DNA of 21,730 bases from Bacteroidales bacterium M7 (GTDB taxonomy: Bacteria; Bacteroidota; Bacteroidia; Bacteroidales; Muribaculaceae): assembly GCA_001689515.1 (NCBI GenBank), contig LUJR01000031.1:1-21730 (forward strand), read 5' to 3'. Under the pieces are notes generated by a model. That model did not search any database. It worked only from the letters and a program-made list of their open reading frames with translations, and was not told the DNA's origin. The position numbers and the translations under genes were made by a program. Each line of letters opens with the position of its first letter. Position 1 is the stretch's first letter. Of this stretch, positions 6,979-14,103 are shown piece after piece.

Positions 6979-8136
6979 ATGAAAACTTCTGCTCTCACAG
7001 GTCTGCGCGACCATTATGACTATCTGATTGTCGGCTCCGGGCTTTTCGGGGCTACTGTGGCTCGCCGTGCAACCGATGCCGGCAAGCGTTGCTTAGTGAT
7101 CGAGAAACGCCCTCACATAGGAGGTAATATTTATTGCGAAAACGTCAGCGGCATCAACGTACATCGCTACGGGGCACACATCTTCCATACATCTAACCGG
7201 GAGGTATGGGACTTTGTCAACCGCTATGTAGAGTTTAACCGCTACACCAACTGTCCTGTGGCTTCTGCTCCAGACGGTCGTCTATACAATCTGCCCTTCA
7301 ACATGAACACATTCTACCAGATGTGGGGAGTGAAAACACCAGCCGAAGCAGCCGCCAAGCTTGACGAGCAACGGCGCGAAGCTGTCAAGGCAATGGAAGC
7401 TGCTGGAGTCACAGAGCCGCGCAACCTTGAGGAACAGGCATTGGTGCTGATAGGGCGCGACATCTACGAGCAGCTCATCAAGGGCTATACCGAAAAGCAG
7501 TGGGGACGACCGTGCCGTGAACTCCCCGCCTTCATCATCCGCCGCCTCCCCGTCAGGATGGTATTTGACAATAACTATTTCAACGACACCTTCCAGGGCA
7601 TACCCGTCGGCGGTTACAATCCGCTGATAGAAGCACTGTTAGAAGGCAGCGATGTGCTTACCGACACAGACTTCTTCGCCGACCGCACACATTGGGAATC
7701 CATCGCCGACAAAATCGTCTTCACCGGCTGCATCGACGAGTATTTCGGCTACCGTTACGGTCACCTCGACTACCGCACGGTGCGCTTTGACACCGAGACG
7801 CTTGACACCCCCAACTATCAGGGCAATGCCGTCATCAACTACACTTCCGCCGACATCCCTTTCACGCGCATCATCGAGCACAAGCACTTCGAATCGTTCG
7901 GACAGGATGTCTACGCCAACCCTCACACCGTCATCTCACGCGAATACTCCGCCGAGTGGCACGAAGGCGCCGAGCCGTTCTACCCCGTCAACGACTCGCG
8001 CAACACTGACCTCTACAACCGTTACAAAGCTCTTGCCGATGCTACACCAGGAGTAATCTTCGGAGGGCGCCTCGCTGAATACCGCTACTACGATATGGCT
8101 CCAACCATAGCCCGCGCCCTCTCCCTCCTTCTCTGA
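6979..8136 (+). CDS. glf: UDP-galactopyranose mutase
   Basis: Glf is a cytoplasmic FAD enzyme that interconverts UDP-galactopyranose and UDP-galactofuranose, the donor for galactofuranose in surface polysaccharides. The 385-residue protein has the FAD-binding YLIVGSGLFGA (15-25) and IEKRPHIGGN (41-50), followed by VHRYGAHIFHT, GYTEKQWG, and the C-terminal FGGRLAEYRYYDM typical of the family. Length is normal. ATG 6979 is the only Met ahead of the FAD motif and lies 8 bp after a -7 box. The gene is transcribed separately from the dideoxyhexose operon but probably serves the same glycan. A REPIN-like repeat starts 22 bp after its stop and may act as the 3' boundary. Confidence 0.95.
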   Translation: MKTSALTGLRDHYDYLIVGSGLFGATVARRATDAGKRCLVIEKRPHIGGNIYCENVSGINVHRYGAHIFHTSNREVWDFVNRYVEFNRYTNCPVASAPDGRLYNLPFNMNTFYQMWGVKTPAEAAAKLDEQRREAVKAMEAAGVTEPRNLEEQALVLIGRDIYEQLIKGYTEKQWGRPCRELPAFIIRRLPVRMVFDNNYFNDTFQGIPVGGYNPLIEALLEGSDVLTDTDFFADRTHWESIADKIVFTGCIDEYFGYRYGHLDYRTVRFDTETLDTPNYQGNAVINYTSADIPFTRIIEHKHFESFGQDVYANPHTVISREYSAEWHEGAEPFYPVNDSRNTDLYNRYKALADATPGVIFGGRLAEYRYYDMAPTIARALSLLL

Positions 8137-8158
8137 AACCCCCATATGTCATCACACC

Positions 8159-8244
8159 TGTAGGGACATGCCGCGGCATGTCCGCCGACACGACATGCAC
8201 ATTCCTTCTGCCTGAATGCGGACATGCCACGGCATGTTCCTACA
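8159..8244. repeat. REPIN-like paired palindrome, copy A
   Basis: The left arm starts TGTAGGGACATGCC and contains a perfect 20-bp palindrome (8164-8183). The right arm (from about 8220) is its inverted counterpart ending GGCATGTTCCTACA, with one C-to-T change. About 36 bp of unrelated sequence separates them. Copies B and D have the same arms with different middles. It lies between glf and the peptidase gene. Confidence 0.85.
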
Positions 8245-8382
8245 CAATCGACAGTCCTTTTGTTAAATTTAAACGCCAATAAAATACAATAATTTACATA
8301 TTTTAAACATCAAATTAACTGGTAAGATTTTGACATTTTATTTAACCGATATTAACCCCACAAATTAATCCACTGATAATCA

Positions 8383-8398
8383 AGGTCTACAGGTCTAC
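8383..8398. repeat. Short tandem repeat, two units of AGGTCTAC
   Basis: Two perfect 8-bp units sit side by side in the AT-rich intergenic region (8245-8562) ahead of the peptidase promoter. They lie about 48 bp upstream of the -33 box. Apart from these and the promoter, I see nothing else in this stretch. Confidence 0.5.
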
Positions 8399-8445
8399 AG
8401 TTGCACAAACGCAACTTACGATGTGCAGTCAGATAAAGGCTATAA

Positions 8446-8477
8446 TTTGCGCAAAAACCTATGCTTCACTACCTTTG
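8446..8477 (+). promoter_or_regulatory. Promoter of the M23 peptidase gene
   Basis: TTTG at 8446-8449 and TACCTTTG at 8470-8477 are separated by 20 bp, a close match to the Bacteroidota housekeeping promoter. Transcription would begin near 8483, leaving a 5' leader of about 80 nt before ATG 8563. The leader shows no obvious Shine-Dalgarno site. Confidence 0.72.
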
Positions 8478-8562
8478 TAGCGTTGAACACGTCAAGTGTG
8501 AAAATATCTAAACACATTCTCCTCAATTCTCTAAACATCTCCTCTTGCTTAACATCTTACCC

Positions 8563-9408
8563 ATGCAAAAAATCAGCATCCGAAAATTTCTTCTGATAGC
8601 AGCTGCGTCCTTTGCCTATGTAGGACTCGCAGCACAAACCTACCACGTACCCGCAAACCACGAATCCCAGCACCGCAACCTTCTTGCAAGCCAGACTCCG
8701 CTGATGGAGCACATGAAGCTTGAAAACACTCAGAAGTTCATACAAGACATCGAAAACCGCGAAGCTCTTGACGACAACGACCTCTTCACCGCATTTTGGG
8801 ACAACCAATCAGTCAACCCCTACGGAAGCAAAGTCGCCATCCCCGACCACAAGGACATCAACGTCAGCTCATATGTAGCCCCAATCGCCAGCAATACCGT
8901 CTCCAGCGAATTCGGTTACCGTCCGCGCTTCGGTCGCATGCACAAGGGCATCGATCTCAAACTCAACATCGGCGACTCGATCCGCTCAGCCTTTGACGGC
9001 GTGGTCCGAATAGCCCGTTACAACCCAGGAGGTTACGGTTACTATGTAGTAGTACGCCACTACAACGGACTTGAGACAGTCTACGGTCACATGTCGAAAT
9101 ACCTCGTACATCCCGGACAGCACGTCAAAGCCGGACAGCTTATAGGCAAGGGAGGCAACACAGGCCGCAGCACAGGTCCTCACCTCCATTTCGAGACCCG
9201 CTACATGGGCATAGCCATCAACCCGCGTGCCATCATCGACTTTGAGAATTACACCACTCACCGCGATGTATTTGCCTTTGACCGCAAGACATGCGAGAAA
9301 GCTGTAAATTATGCTCCCCGCTATGCCAAGCACAAAGCCAAATACGCGTCAAAATCCAAGTCAGGCAAAAAGAAAAAAGCCACACGCCGCAAAGCGCGCC
9401 GCCGCTGA
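8563..9408 (+). CDS. Secreted M23 family metallopeptidase
   Basis: This 281-residue LytM/M23 zinc peptidase is predicted to cut peptidoglycan cross-bridges or to act as an activator-like factor in the periplasm. A signal peptide is seen at 1-24 (basic start, hydrophobic core, cleavage after LAA). The catalytic domain has His127 and Asp131 in HKGID, and His207 and His209 in HLHFE, which form the zinc site, so it should be active. Upstream of it, SSEFGYRPRFGR is the usual family lead-in. The last 26 or so residues are almost all Lys, Arg, Ala and Ser, an unusually basic tail that may bind peptidoglycan, LPS or teichoic-like polyanions. ATG 8563 is chosen over an in-frame TTG at 8545 because it begins the signal peptide directly. 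A monocistronic unit is likely, with promoter 8446-8477 and terminator 9438-9476. Confidence 0.9.
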   Translation: MQKISIRKFLLIAAASFAYVGLAAQTYHVPANHESQHRNLLASQTPLMEHMKLENTQKFIQDIENREALDDNDLFTAFWDNQSVNPYGSKVAIPDHKDINVSSYVAPIASNTVSSEFGYRPRFGRMHKGIDLKLNIGDSIRSAFDGVVRIARYNPGGYGYYVVVRHYNGLETVYGHMSKYLVHPGQHVKAGQLIGKGGNTGRSTGPHLHFETRYMGIAINPRAIIDFENYTTHRDVFAFDRKTCEKAVNYAPRYAKHKAKYASKSKSGKKKKATRRKARRR

Positions 9409-9437
9409 GCATCTGCCACCTGACGACAAAGACATCA

Positions 9438-9476
9438 AGAGTGCCGCATAAAATTTGTGTGGCACTCTGTTTTTTT
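9438..9476 (+). terminator. Rho-independent terminator after the M23 gene
   Basis: An 8-bp stem AGAGTGCC (9438-9445) pairs with GGCACTCT (9461-9468), with a 15-nt loop. It is followed by G and seven T (9470-9476), starting 30 bp after the peptidase stop. The loop contains TTTG, which also serves as a candidate -33 box for the next gene. Confidence 0.85.
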
Positions 9477-9486
9477 CGTATCTTTG
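9454..9486 (+). promoter_or_regulatory. Promoter of the DUF4199-GT2-DUF4254-GT9 operon
   Basis: TTTG at 9454-9457 and TATCTTTG at 9479-9486 are 21 bp apart. The -33 element lies in the loop of the preceding terminator and the T-tract fills the spacer, so terminator and promoter are physically interlocked. The expected transcript start (around 9491-9493) coincides with GTG 9492. Confidence 0.65.
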
Positions 9487-9491
9487 TAATT

Positions 9492-10037
9492 GTGGAAACC
9501 AATCAACGACTGACCAACCCCTACAAACAGGGAGCCGACAACGGTTTTGTGCTCGGAGCTTACCTGAGCGCCCTGTTTTTCACGACCGCTTTCGCTCTCG
9601 AAGTGCCGCTCCTCGGCATCCTGTCCACATGCATGATTGTCGCCATACCGGTCATCATATTCATGATGCTCCGCCGCACATGGATACGTGACCGCGGCAT
9701 GTCGCTGTTCTCGAGCCTGTGGATGCAAGGCATCATGGCATTTGCCTGCGGAGGCATCATCTCCGGACTCGTGGCTTACGTCTATATCCGCTGGATTGAG
9801 CCTGAGTGGCTCACCATGCAGGTCAAGAACATGATAGCCCTCTACCAGTCGGTCGAAAACGGCGAGCAGGTGGCAGACATCCTCCAGACCATCCTCAAGC
9901 AGGGGCTTCTGCCCACACCCATACAGATGGTAATCCAGATGCTATGGTTTGAAATATTTGCCGGATCAGTCGTATCGCTTATTGCCACTCTGATCGTACG
10001 CGCCATCAAGCCGCGGCAGTCCTCTGAAAACCGATAG
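9492..10037 (+). CDS. DUF4199 family integral membrane protein
   Basis: This 181-residue inner-membrane protein has four predicted membrane segments: near residues 17-38, 40-62, 70-98, and close to the C-terminus (about 150-172). The family is known only as DUF4199 and is common in Bacteroidota, often directly ahead of a DPM1-like GT2 gene, as here. No catalytic motif is visible. A role in membrane handling of a lipid-linked sugar is inference from the neighbour only. The frame is open back to 9291, inside the peptidase gene, but GTG 9492 is the only start downstream of the promoter that keeps the first membrane segment. Translation would then be leaderless. The gene ends 12 bp before the GT2 gene. 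Confidence 0.78.
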   Translation: METNQRLTNPYKQGADNGFVLGAYLSALFFTTAFALEVPLLGILSTCMIVAIPVIIFMMLRRTWIRDRGMSLFSSLWMQGIMAFACGGIISGLVAYVYIRWIEPEWLTMQVKNMIALYQSVENGEQVADILQTILKQGLLPTPIQMVIQMLWFEIFAGSVVSLIATLIVRAIKPRQSSENR

Positions 10038-10049
10038 ACCATACCCGAC

Positions 10050-11024
10050 ATGTCACAGACAGCAACCGACACGCCCGACATCTCCGTTGTCATCCCCCTC
10101 TACAACGAAGCCGAATCCCTTCCCGAACTGGAAGCATGGATAGTACGTGTGATGGCTGACAACCATTTCACATACGAAATACTCTTCATCAACGACGGCT
10201 CAACTGACAACTCATGGGAGGTCATAGAGAATCTCAGCAAGACCAACCCTTGCGTACACGGAGTGTCGTTTCGCCGCAACTACGGCAAGTCGCCGGCTCT
10301 CAACACCGGCTTTGCCCGCGCCCGAGGCTCAGTGGTCATCACCATGGATGCCGACCTACAGGACTCCCCTGACGAGATACCCGAACTATACCGCATGATC
10401 ACCGAGGAGGGCTACGACCTCGTCAGCGGCTGGAAGCAGAAACGCTACGACCCCCTCTCCAAGACCATCCCGACAAAGCTCTTCAATGCCACCGCCCGCC
10501 GTGTCAGCGGCATCAAAAACCTCCATGACTTCAACTGCGGGCTCAAAGCCTACCGCAACAAAGTGGTCAAGCACATCGAAGTCTACGGCGACATGCACCG
10601 CTATGTGCCATATCTGGCAAAAAACGCCGGATTCACACGCATAGGCGAGAAGGTGGTGCACCACCAGGCTCGTAAATACGGGTCAAGCAAATTCGGTCTT
10701 GACCGCTTCGTCAACGGCTACCTCGATCTCGCCACGCTCTGGTTCACAGGCAAGTTCGGAGCCAAGCCGATGCACTTCTTCGGGCTGCTCGGTTCGCTGA
10801 TGTTTTTCATAGGACTCATCGCAGTCATAGCCGTAGGTGCCATCAAACTCTACAATATGTACCACGGCAACCACTATTCGCTCGTGACCGACTCACCTTA
10901 TTTCTATATCTCCCTGACAACCATGATACTCGGCACGCAGCTGTTTCTCGCTGGATTCGTGGGCGAACTGGTGGTGCGCAATTCTCCACGGCGCAACGAG
11001 TACGAAATCGACCAGGAATTTTGA
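10050..11024 (+). CDS. GT2 glycosyltransferase, DPM1/GtrB-like, membrane-anchored
   Basis: This 324-residue polyprenyl-phosphate-type glycosyltransferase is related to dolichol-phosphate mannosyltransferase and GtrB. The catalytic domain has VVIPLYNE (13-20), FINDGSTD (46-53) and the metal-binding MDADLQDSP (99-107). The conserved HDFNCGLKAYR and a basic HQARKYGSSKF segment follow. Two hydrophobic segments lie at the C-terminus, near 245-268 and 285-309. Members of this class move a sugar from a nucleotide donor to undecaprenyl phosphate on the cytoplasmic face, to be flipped for periplasmic glycosylation. The sugar is not identifiable. The gene follows DUF4199 by 12 bp and precedes DUF4254 by 38 bp. 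Confidence 0.92.
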   Translation: MSQTATDTPDISVVIPLYNEAESLPELEAWIVRVMADNHFTYEILFINDGSTDNSWEVIENLSKTNPCVHGVSFRRNYGKSPALNTGFARARGSVVITMDADLQDSPDEIPELYRMITEEGYDLVSGWKQKRYDPLSKTIPTKLFNATARRVSGIKNLHDFNCGLKAYRNKVVKHIEVYGDMHRYVPYLAKNAGFTRIGEKVVHHQARKYGSSKFGLDRFVNGYLDLATLWFTGKFGAKPMHFFGLLGSLMFFIGLIAVIAVGAIKLYNMYHGNHYSLVTDSPYFYISLTTMILGTQLFLAGFVGELVVRNSPRRNEYEIDQEF

Positions 11025-11062
11025 GACCAATCATCAATCACACCCCATATACCTTACACACT

Positions 11063-11668
11063 ATGAAATTTGCAGAGAAATGTGACCGCATCTTCGCCGA
11101 TACAACATCACGATACCATATCACCGACGATGTAGATGCCAGTTTCGAGAATCCTTTTGAAGCCGGCACCATCGAGCATACCCTCGCCGAGAAGAACTGG
11201 ATAGACGCCGTGCAGTGGCATCTTGAAGACATCATCCGCGACCCCGACATCGACCCCGTGGCTGCGCTGGCTCTGAAACGCCGCATCGACCGTTCCAACC
11301 AGGACCGCACCGACATGGTAGAGGAAATCGATACATTCTTCCGCACCAAATATGCCGATGTAAAGCCCAGCGCAGATGCCACCATCAACACCGAGAGCCC
11401 TGCATGGGCACTCGACCGCCTGAGCATCCTTGCCCTTAAGATCTACCACATGGAGTGCGAGGTCAACCGCACAGATGCCACCCCAGAGCACGTGGCTAAA
11501 TGCCACGCCAAGCTCAATGTACTCCTCGAGCAGCGCGTGGACCTCACACAGGCTATCGACGCCCTGCTTGACGACATCGCTGCCGGACGCAAGTACATGA
11601 AAGTCTACCGCCAGATGAAGATGTACAACGACACCGATACCAACCCTGTCCTCTACCAGAAAAAATAA
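11063..11668 (+). CDS. DUF4254 domain-containing protein
   Basis: This soluble, mostly helical protein of 201 residues has the DUF4254 pattern: an N-terminal NPFEAGTIEHTLAEKNWIDA-type block, then WHLEDIIRDPDID and a RRIDRSNQDRTDMVEEID helix, and a C-terminal LRQ/KM-type tail. The family has no assigned function and is found in Bacteroidota next to GT9 glycosyltransferases, as here. No signal peptide or membrane segment is visible, so a cytoplasmic partner or scaffold of the glycosyltransferases is a guess from context. ATG 11063 is preferred to an in-frame TTG at 11021 that overlaps the GT2 stop. It is 15 bp before the GT9 gene. Confidence 0.85.
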   Translation: MKFAEKCDRIFADTTSRYHITDDVDASFENPFEAGTIEHTLAEKNWIDAVQWHLEDIIRDPDIDPVAALALKRRIDRSNQDRTDMVEEIDTFFRTKYADVKPSADATINTESPAWALDRLSILALKIYHMECEVNRTDATPEHVAKCHAKLNVLLEQRVDLTQAIDALLDDIAAGRKYMKVYRQMKMYNDTDTNPVLYQKK

Positions 11669-11683
11669 CTCCACCTATCATAC

Positions 11684-12742
11684 ATGCACATCATCATATC
11701 CCGCTTTTCAGCCATCGGCGACGTGGCTATGACCATCCCGGTCATCTACGGACTGGCAACAGCCAATCCACGCCACCGCTTCACCATGCTGACCAAGCGG
11801 GGTATGGCGCGCATATTCGTCAACCCTCCGCGCAATCTGGAGGTCATAGGTCTTGACTTCAAAGGAAATCCTCTGAGTGACTGGCGCACCCTTGCCAAGG
11901 CGGTTGACTCTGTCAAAGACAAGGGGCGTGGCAAACGCTATTTTGTGGACCTGCACGATGTGTTGCGCTCACGACTGCTGTCATGGGTATGCCGCACACG
12001 AGGTTTCAAGACACTGCGCTTTGACAAAGCCCGACGAGCCAAGCACGATGTCATAAGCCACAAACCGGGAGCTGCCGTATCGTCAAATTTCGTCCGCTAC
12101 GCAGCCCCATTCGCCAAAATCCCCGGGCTGAAACCGGCAGTAACATTCCGGTCGGTATTTCCTGACGGCAAGGGAGACAAGAAACTGTTTGAATCCGTGA
12201 CAGGCATCCGCCGCGATGGCGAACGGTGGATAGGGATAGCTCCGTTTGCCGCCCATGAGGGCAAAATATATCCCCCCGAGCTGATGAAGCAAGTCATCGA
12301 CGAACTTGCCTGGAAGGGCAGTATACGCATATTCCTCTTCGGCGGAGGGAAAAAAGAAAAAGAGATTCTTGATAGCTGGGCTGCTGGTTATGACAATGTC
12401 ACATCGCTTGCCGGAAGCGGGCTGAACCTTGAAGCCGAACTGTCACTGATGAGCCATCTTGACATCATGCTCACCATGGACTCAGCCAACATGCACTTCG
12501 CTTCGCTCGTCGGCACGCCCTCGCTCAGCATATGGGGAGCGACATCACCTGCGACAGGTTTCGCCCCCTACAGCGCACCTGACACTCCGCACCACAACGA
12601 ATATATACAGATTGAAGATTTGCCCTGCCGACCTTGCTCGGTGTTCGGCAACAAGCCTTGCCGCATAGGTGGCTATCCCTGCCTCCACCGCATCACCCCT
12701 GCCCAAGTAGCGGAGCGCATCATCGCATCCCTGAAGCGATAA
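11684..12742 (+). CDS. GT9 family glycosyltransferase (heptosyltransferase-like)
   Basis: This 352-residue GT-B enzyme of family 9 belongs to the family that transfers ADP-heptose to LPS core. The N-terminal FSAIGDVAMTIPV (8-20) and the DLHDVLRS region mark the acceptor domain. The C-terminal domain has the donor-binding FLFGGGKKEKE region and the family signature TMDSANMHFASLVGTPSLSIWG. Near the C-terminus is a cysteine-rich stretch (CRPCSVF, NKPC, GGYPC). A position in the cytoplasm at the inner membrane and a role in LPS core or related glycan are expected from the family. The donor could also be another sugar in Bacteroidota. It is the last gene of the four-gene unit, and its stop codon overlaps the T-tract of a minus-strand terminator. 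Confidence 0.9.
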   Translation: MHIIISRFSAIGDVAMTIPVIYGLATANPRHRFTMLTKRGMARIFVNPPRNLEVIGLDFKGNPLSDWRTLAKAVDSVKDKGRGKRYFVDLHDVLRSRLLSWVCRTRGFKTLRFDKARRAKHDVISHKPGAAVSSNFVRYAAPFAKIPGLKPAVTFRSVFPDGKGDKKLFESVTGIRRDGERWIGIAPFAAHEGKIYPPELMKQVIDELAWKGSIRIFLFGGGKKEKEILDSWAAGYDNVTSLAGSGLNLEAELSLMSHLDIMLTMDSANMHFASLVGTPSLSIWGATSPATGFAPYSAPDTPHHNEYIQIEDLPCRPCSVFGNKPCRIGGYPCLHRITPAQVAERIIASLKR

Positions 12743-12767
12743 AAAAGACGCGCTCAGCGTCCGCGTC
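12741..12767 (-). terminator. Rho-independent terminator of the cupin gene
   Basis: Read on the minus strand, GACGCG (complement of 12762-12767) pairs with CGCGTC (complement of 12747-12752) across a 9-nt loop and runs into six T (12746-12741). It lies 67 bp beyond the cupin stop and overlaps the stop codon of the convergent GT9 gene. Confidence 0.7.
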
Positions 12768-12834
12768 ACCACCGTTAATATTGCAGAAGCCCGTAACGCA
12801 GACGCATAGCGCGTCAAGAATGCCTTTATGTCTA

Positions 12835-13161
12835 TCAGTCGTTGATATGGATGAGCATGATCTTGCCCTGCTCCAATGCCTTGACAGCATGTAGAGTGTT
12901 AGGAGGCATGACCACAGCATCGCTTTTCTTCAGATAATGAAGATTGTCCTCGATACTGAACTCGAAAGCCCCTTCTACTACCTGCACCCTCACTGCAAAC
13001 GGCACAGAATGCACATCAATCTTGACATCCTTGTCAAATGCGAGCATGCTCACACCGCCGCCTTTGGCAGAAATCAAGTCCTTACGTACCACATACCCGG
13101 TCTCATACTCAATCTGTGATCCGAGACGGAACGGATGACGTTCCATTACATTTGATTCCAT
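12835..13161 (-). CDS. Cupin domain-containing protein
   Basis: This small single-domain cupin of 108 residues has the two conserved strands of the fold: a first motif around KIDVHSVPFAVRVQVVEG with the later Glu, and a second motif MPPNTLHAVKAL carrying the conserved Pro, Asn/Thr and His. Only one clear His is present in the first motif, so the metal site may be incomplete or differently built. Stand-alone cupins bind small molecules, and their functions cannot be told from sequence. The start at 13161 is followed by another Met six codons in, so either could be used. It is convergent with GT9. The upstream region has only a near-match -7 box (TATCCTTG, complement of 13189-13196). Confidence 0.85.
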   Translation of the reverse strand: MESNVMERHPFRLGSQIEYETGYVVRKDLISAKGGGVSMLAFDKDVKIDVHSVPFAVRVQVVEGAFEFSIEDNLHYLKKSDAVVMPPNTLHAVKALEQGKIMLIHIND

Positions 13162-13256
13162 AGTCTACTTAAATTTCAGGTTATACATCAAGGATAAAAC
13201 AACCTGCCACGCGTAACAGTTCACCCCAGCCCCATAGTGACAGACTCGCCATCAAT

Positions 13257-13344
13257 TGTAGGGACATGCCATGGCATGTCAGCTTTCAGCAGCACTCGCA
13301 AATGCAACGCCTGATGGGTGGACATGCCACGGCATGTCCCTACA
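13257..13344. repeat. REPIN-like paired palindrome, copy B
   Basis: The left arm starts TGTAGGGACATGCC and continues ATGGCATGTC. The right arm starts near 13320 with GGACATGCC and ends GGCATGTCCCTACA. The spacer of about 39 bp is unrelated to that of copies A and D. It lies between the cupin and the unrecognised basic protein. Confidence 0.88.
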
Positions 13345-13475
13345 CTTTTTACTTAAGCAAAGTCAGTGAATCCAGAAGTAAGAGGTACGTCGGAAACGTA
13401 TCTATCCGCATCAGAGCCTTAAACAGCGTTGCAATCGCGATGACTGATGTTTTCGCATGCTGTGAGGGGAAAAGG

Positions 13476-14066
13476 ATGGTAGATTTGCGGGAAAAAGAGG
13501 TTATGGAAGCCAACAACATCAGGACAAGCCGGCGGCGCAAAGCTGCCAAATGGGATATGCCAGTGTCACGCAAATTTTACCAGCGGCTTATGGAGCAGGT
13601 GGAATCCGTCTGCCGATGCAGTCCCTCGCTTGACGTAGCGAGAATGAAAATGATCATCACAGTGTATGCACAGGGAGCCATATATACCCATCGGGTCAGC
13701 GAGATGGAGGCTGTGATAATCAAGCTGCTACGTCCCTTGATAGAGCAAGCTCAAAAACGCTCCTGGCGGGCGCGTCTGACTGCAAATGAACGCCAGTTGG
13801 CACGAATAAGGGCAGAGCGGGCAGCTGCCGCAGTTGCCACCGACACCACAACCCGGTCAGAAGCGGCATCTGCCGATACACTATCCTCGCGTCGCGAAGC
13901 AGCCAAAGAACGCCGCCGCATCAAACACCTCAAACGCATCGCACGGCGTCAACGTGACGCTGCGGGGACACGCCCACCCACAATGGAGGGTGTAGCCTCG
14001 CCTGAGAAGCGGACATGCCATGGCATGTCCATACAGACCGAAAAAGGAGGCGGCATCGGTGGGTGA
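13476..14066 (+). CDS. Unrecognised basic hypothetical protein
   Basis: I do not recognise this protein. From ATG 13476 it has 196 residues. A globular-looking N-terminal half (KFYQRLMEQVESVCRCSPSLD, then MIITVYAQGAIYTHRVSEMEAVIIKLLRPLIE) is followed by an Arg/Ala-rich, probably helical tail and two very basic clusters. There is no signal peptide or membrane segment. A nucleic-acid-binding role is possible from composition only. The frame is open from 13266, but that part is encoded by repeat copy B and unlike coding sequence. ATG 13476 has a purine-rich GAGGGGAAAAGG directly before it, and ATG 13440 and ATG 13503 are alternatives. The last 18 or so codons come from a half repeat and a terminator hairpin, so the native C-terminus may have been altered by insertion. 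Confidence 0.55.
   Translation: MVDLREKEVMEANNIRTSRRRKAAKWDMPVSRKFYQRLMEQVESVCRCSPSLDVARMKMIITVYAQGAIYTHRVSEMEAVIIKLLRPLIEQAQKRSWRARLTANERQLARIRAERAAAAVATDTTTRSEAASADTLSSRREAAKERRRIKHLKRIARRQRDAAGTRPPTMEGVASPEKRTCHGMSIQTEKGGGIGG
14011..14034. repeat. Half copy (single palindrome) of the REPIN-like element, copy C
   Basis: GGACATGCCATGGCATGTCC (14011-14030) is a perfect 20-bp palindrome of the same kind as the full elements. It is followed by ATACA, which resembles the CTACA end. Only one arm is present. It lies inside the reading frame of the basic hypothetical protein and near its end. Confidence 0.85.
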
Positions 14067-14078
14067 TGCGCCTCCTTT
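14041..14078 (-). terminator. Rho-independent terminator after the yebC-like gene, possibly bidirectional
   Basis: AAAGGAGGCG (14043-14052) pairs with CGCCTCCTTT (14069-14078), a 10-bp stem with further pairing of CATC/GATG inside the loop. On the minus strand it ends in five T (14045-14041), beginning 26 bp past the YebC stop. The + strand copy has only three T, so it is weaker in that direction. The stop codon of the + strand hypothetical gene lies in the loop. Confidence 0.78.
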
Positions 14079-14103
14079 ATAGGGGGATTGACTTGTCAGG
14101 GGA

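Noticed and set aside
7652..8056. Plus-strand 134-codon frame within glf
   Set aside because: Out-of-frame shadow of glf, rich in Ser/Thr/Pro from codon bias, with no independent evidence.
9291..9491. 67-codon N-terminal extension of the DUF4199 protein
   Set aside because: It overlaps the peptidase gene, its terminator and the promoter. GTG 9492 is the first start after the promoter.
9692..9703. CCGCGGCATGTC in the DUF4199 gene as another repeat copy
   Set aside because: It covers only half of one arm, lies in well-formed coding sequence, and lacks the conserved ends, so chance is more likely.
13266..13475. N-terminal extension of the basic hypothetical protein starting inside repeat copy B
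   Set aside because: The first codons are simply the repeat palindrome in translation. Later Met codons are better starts.
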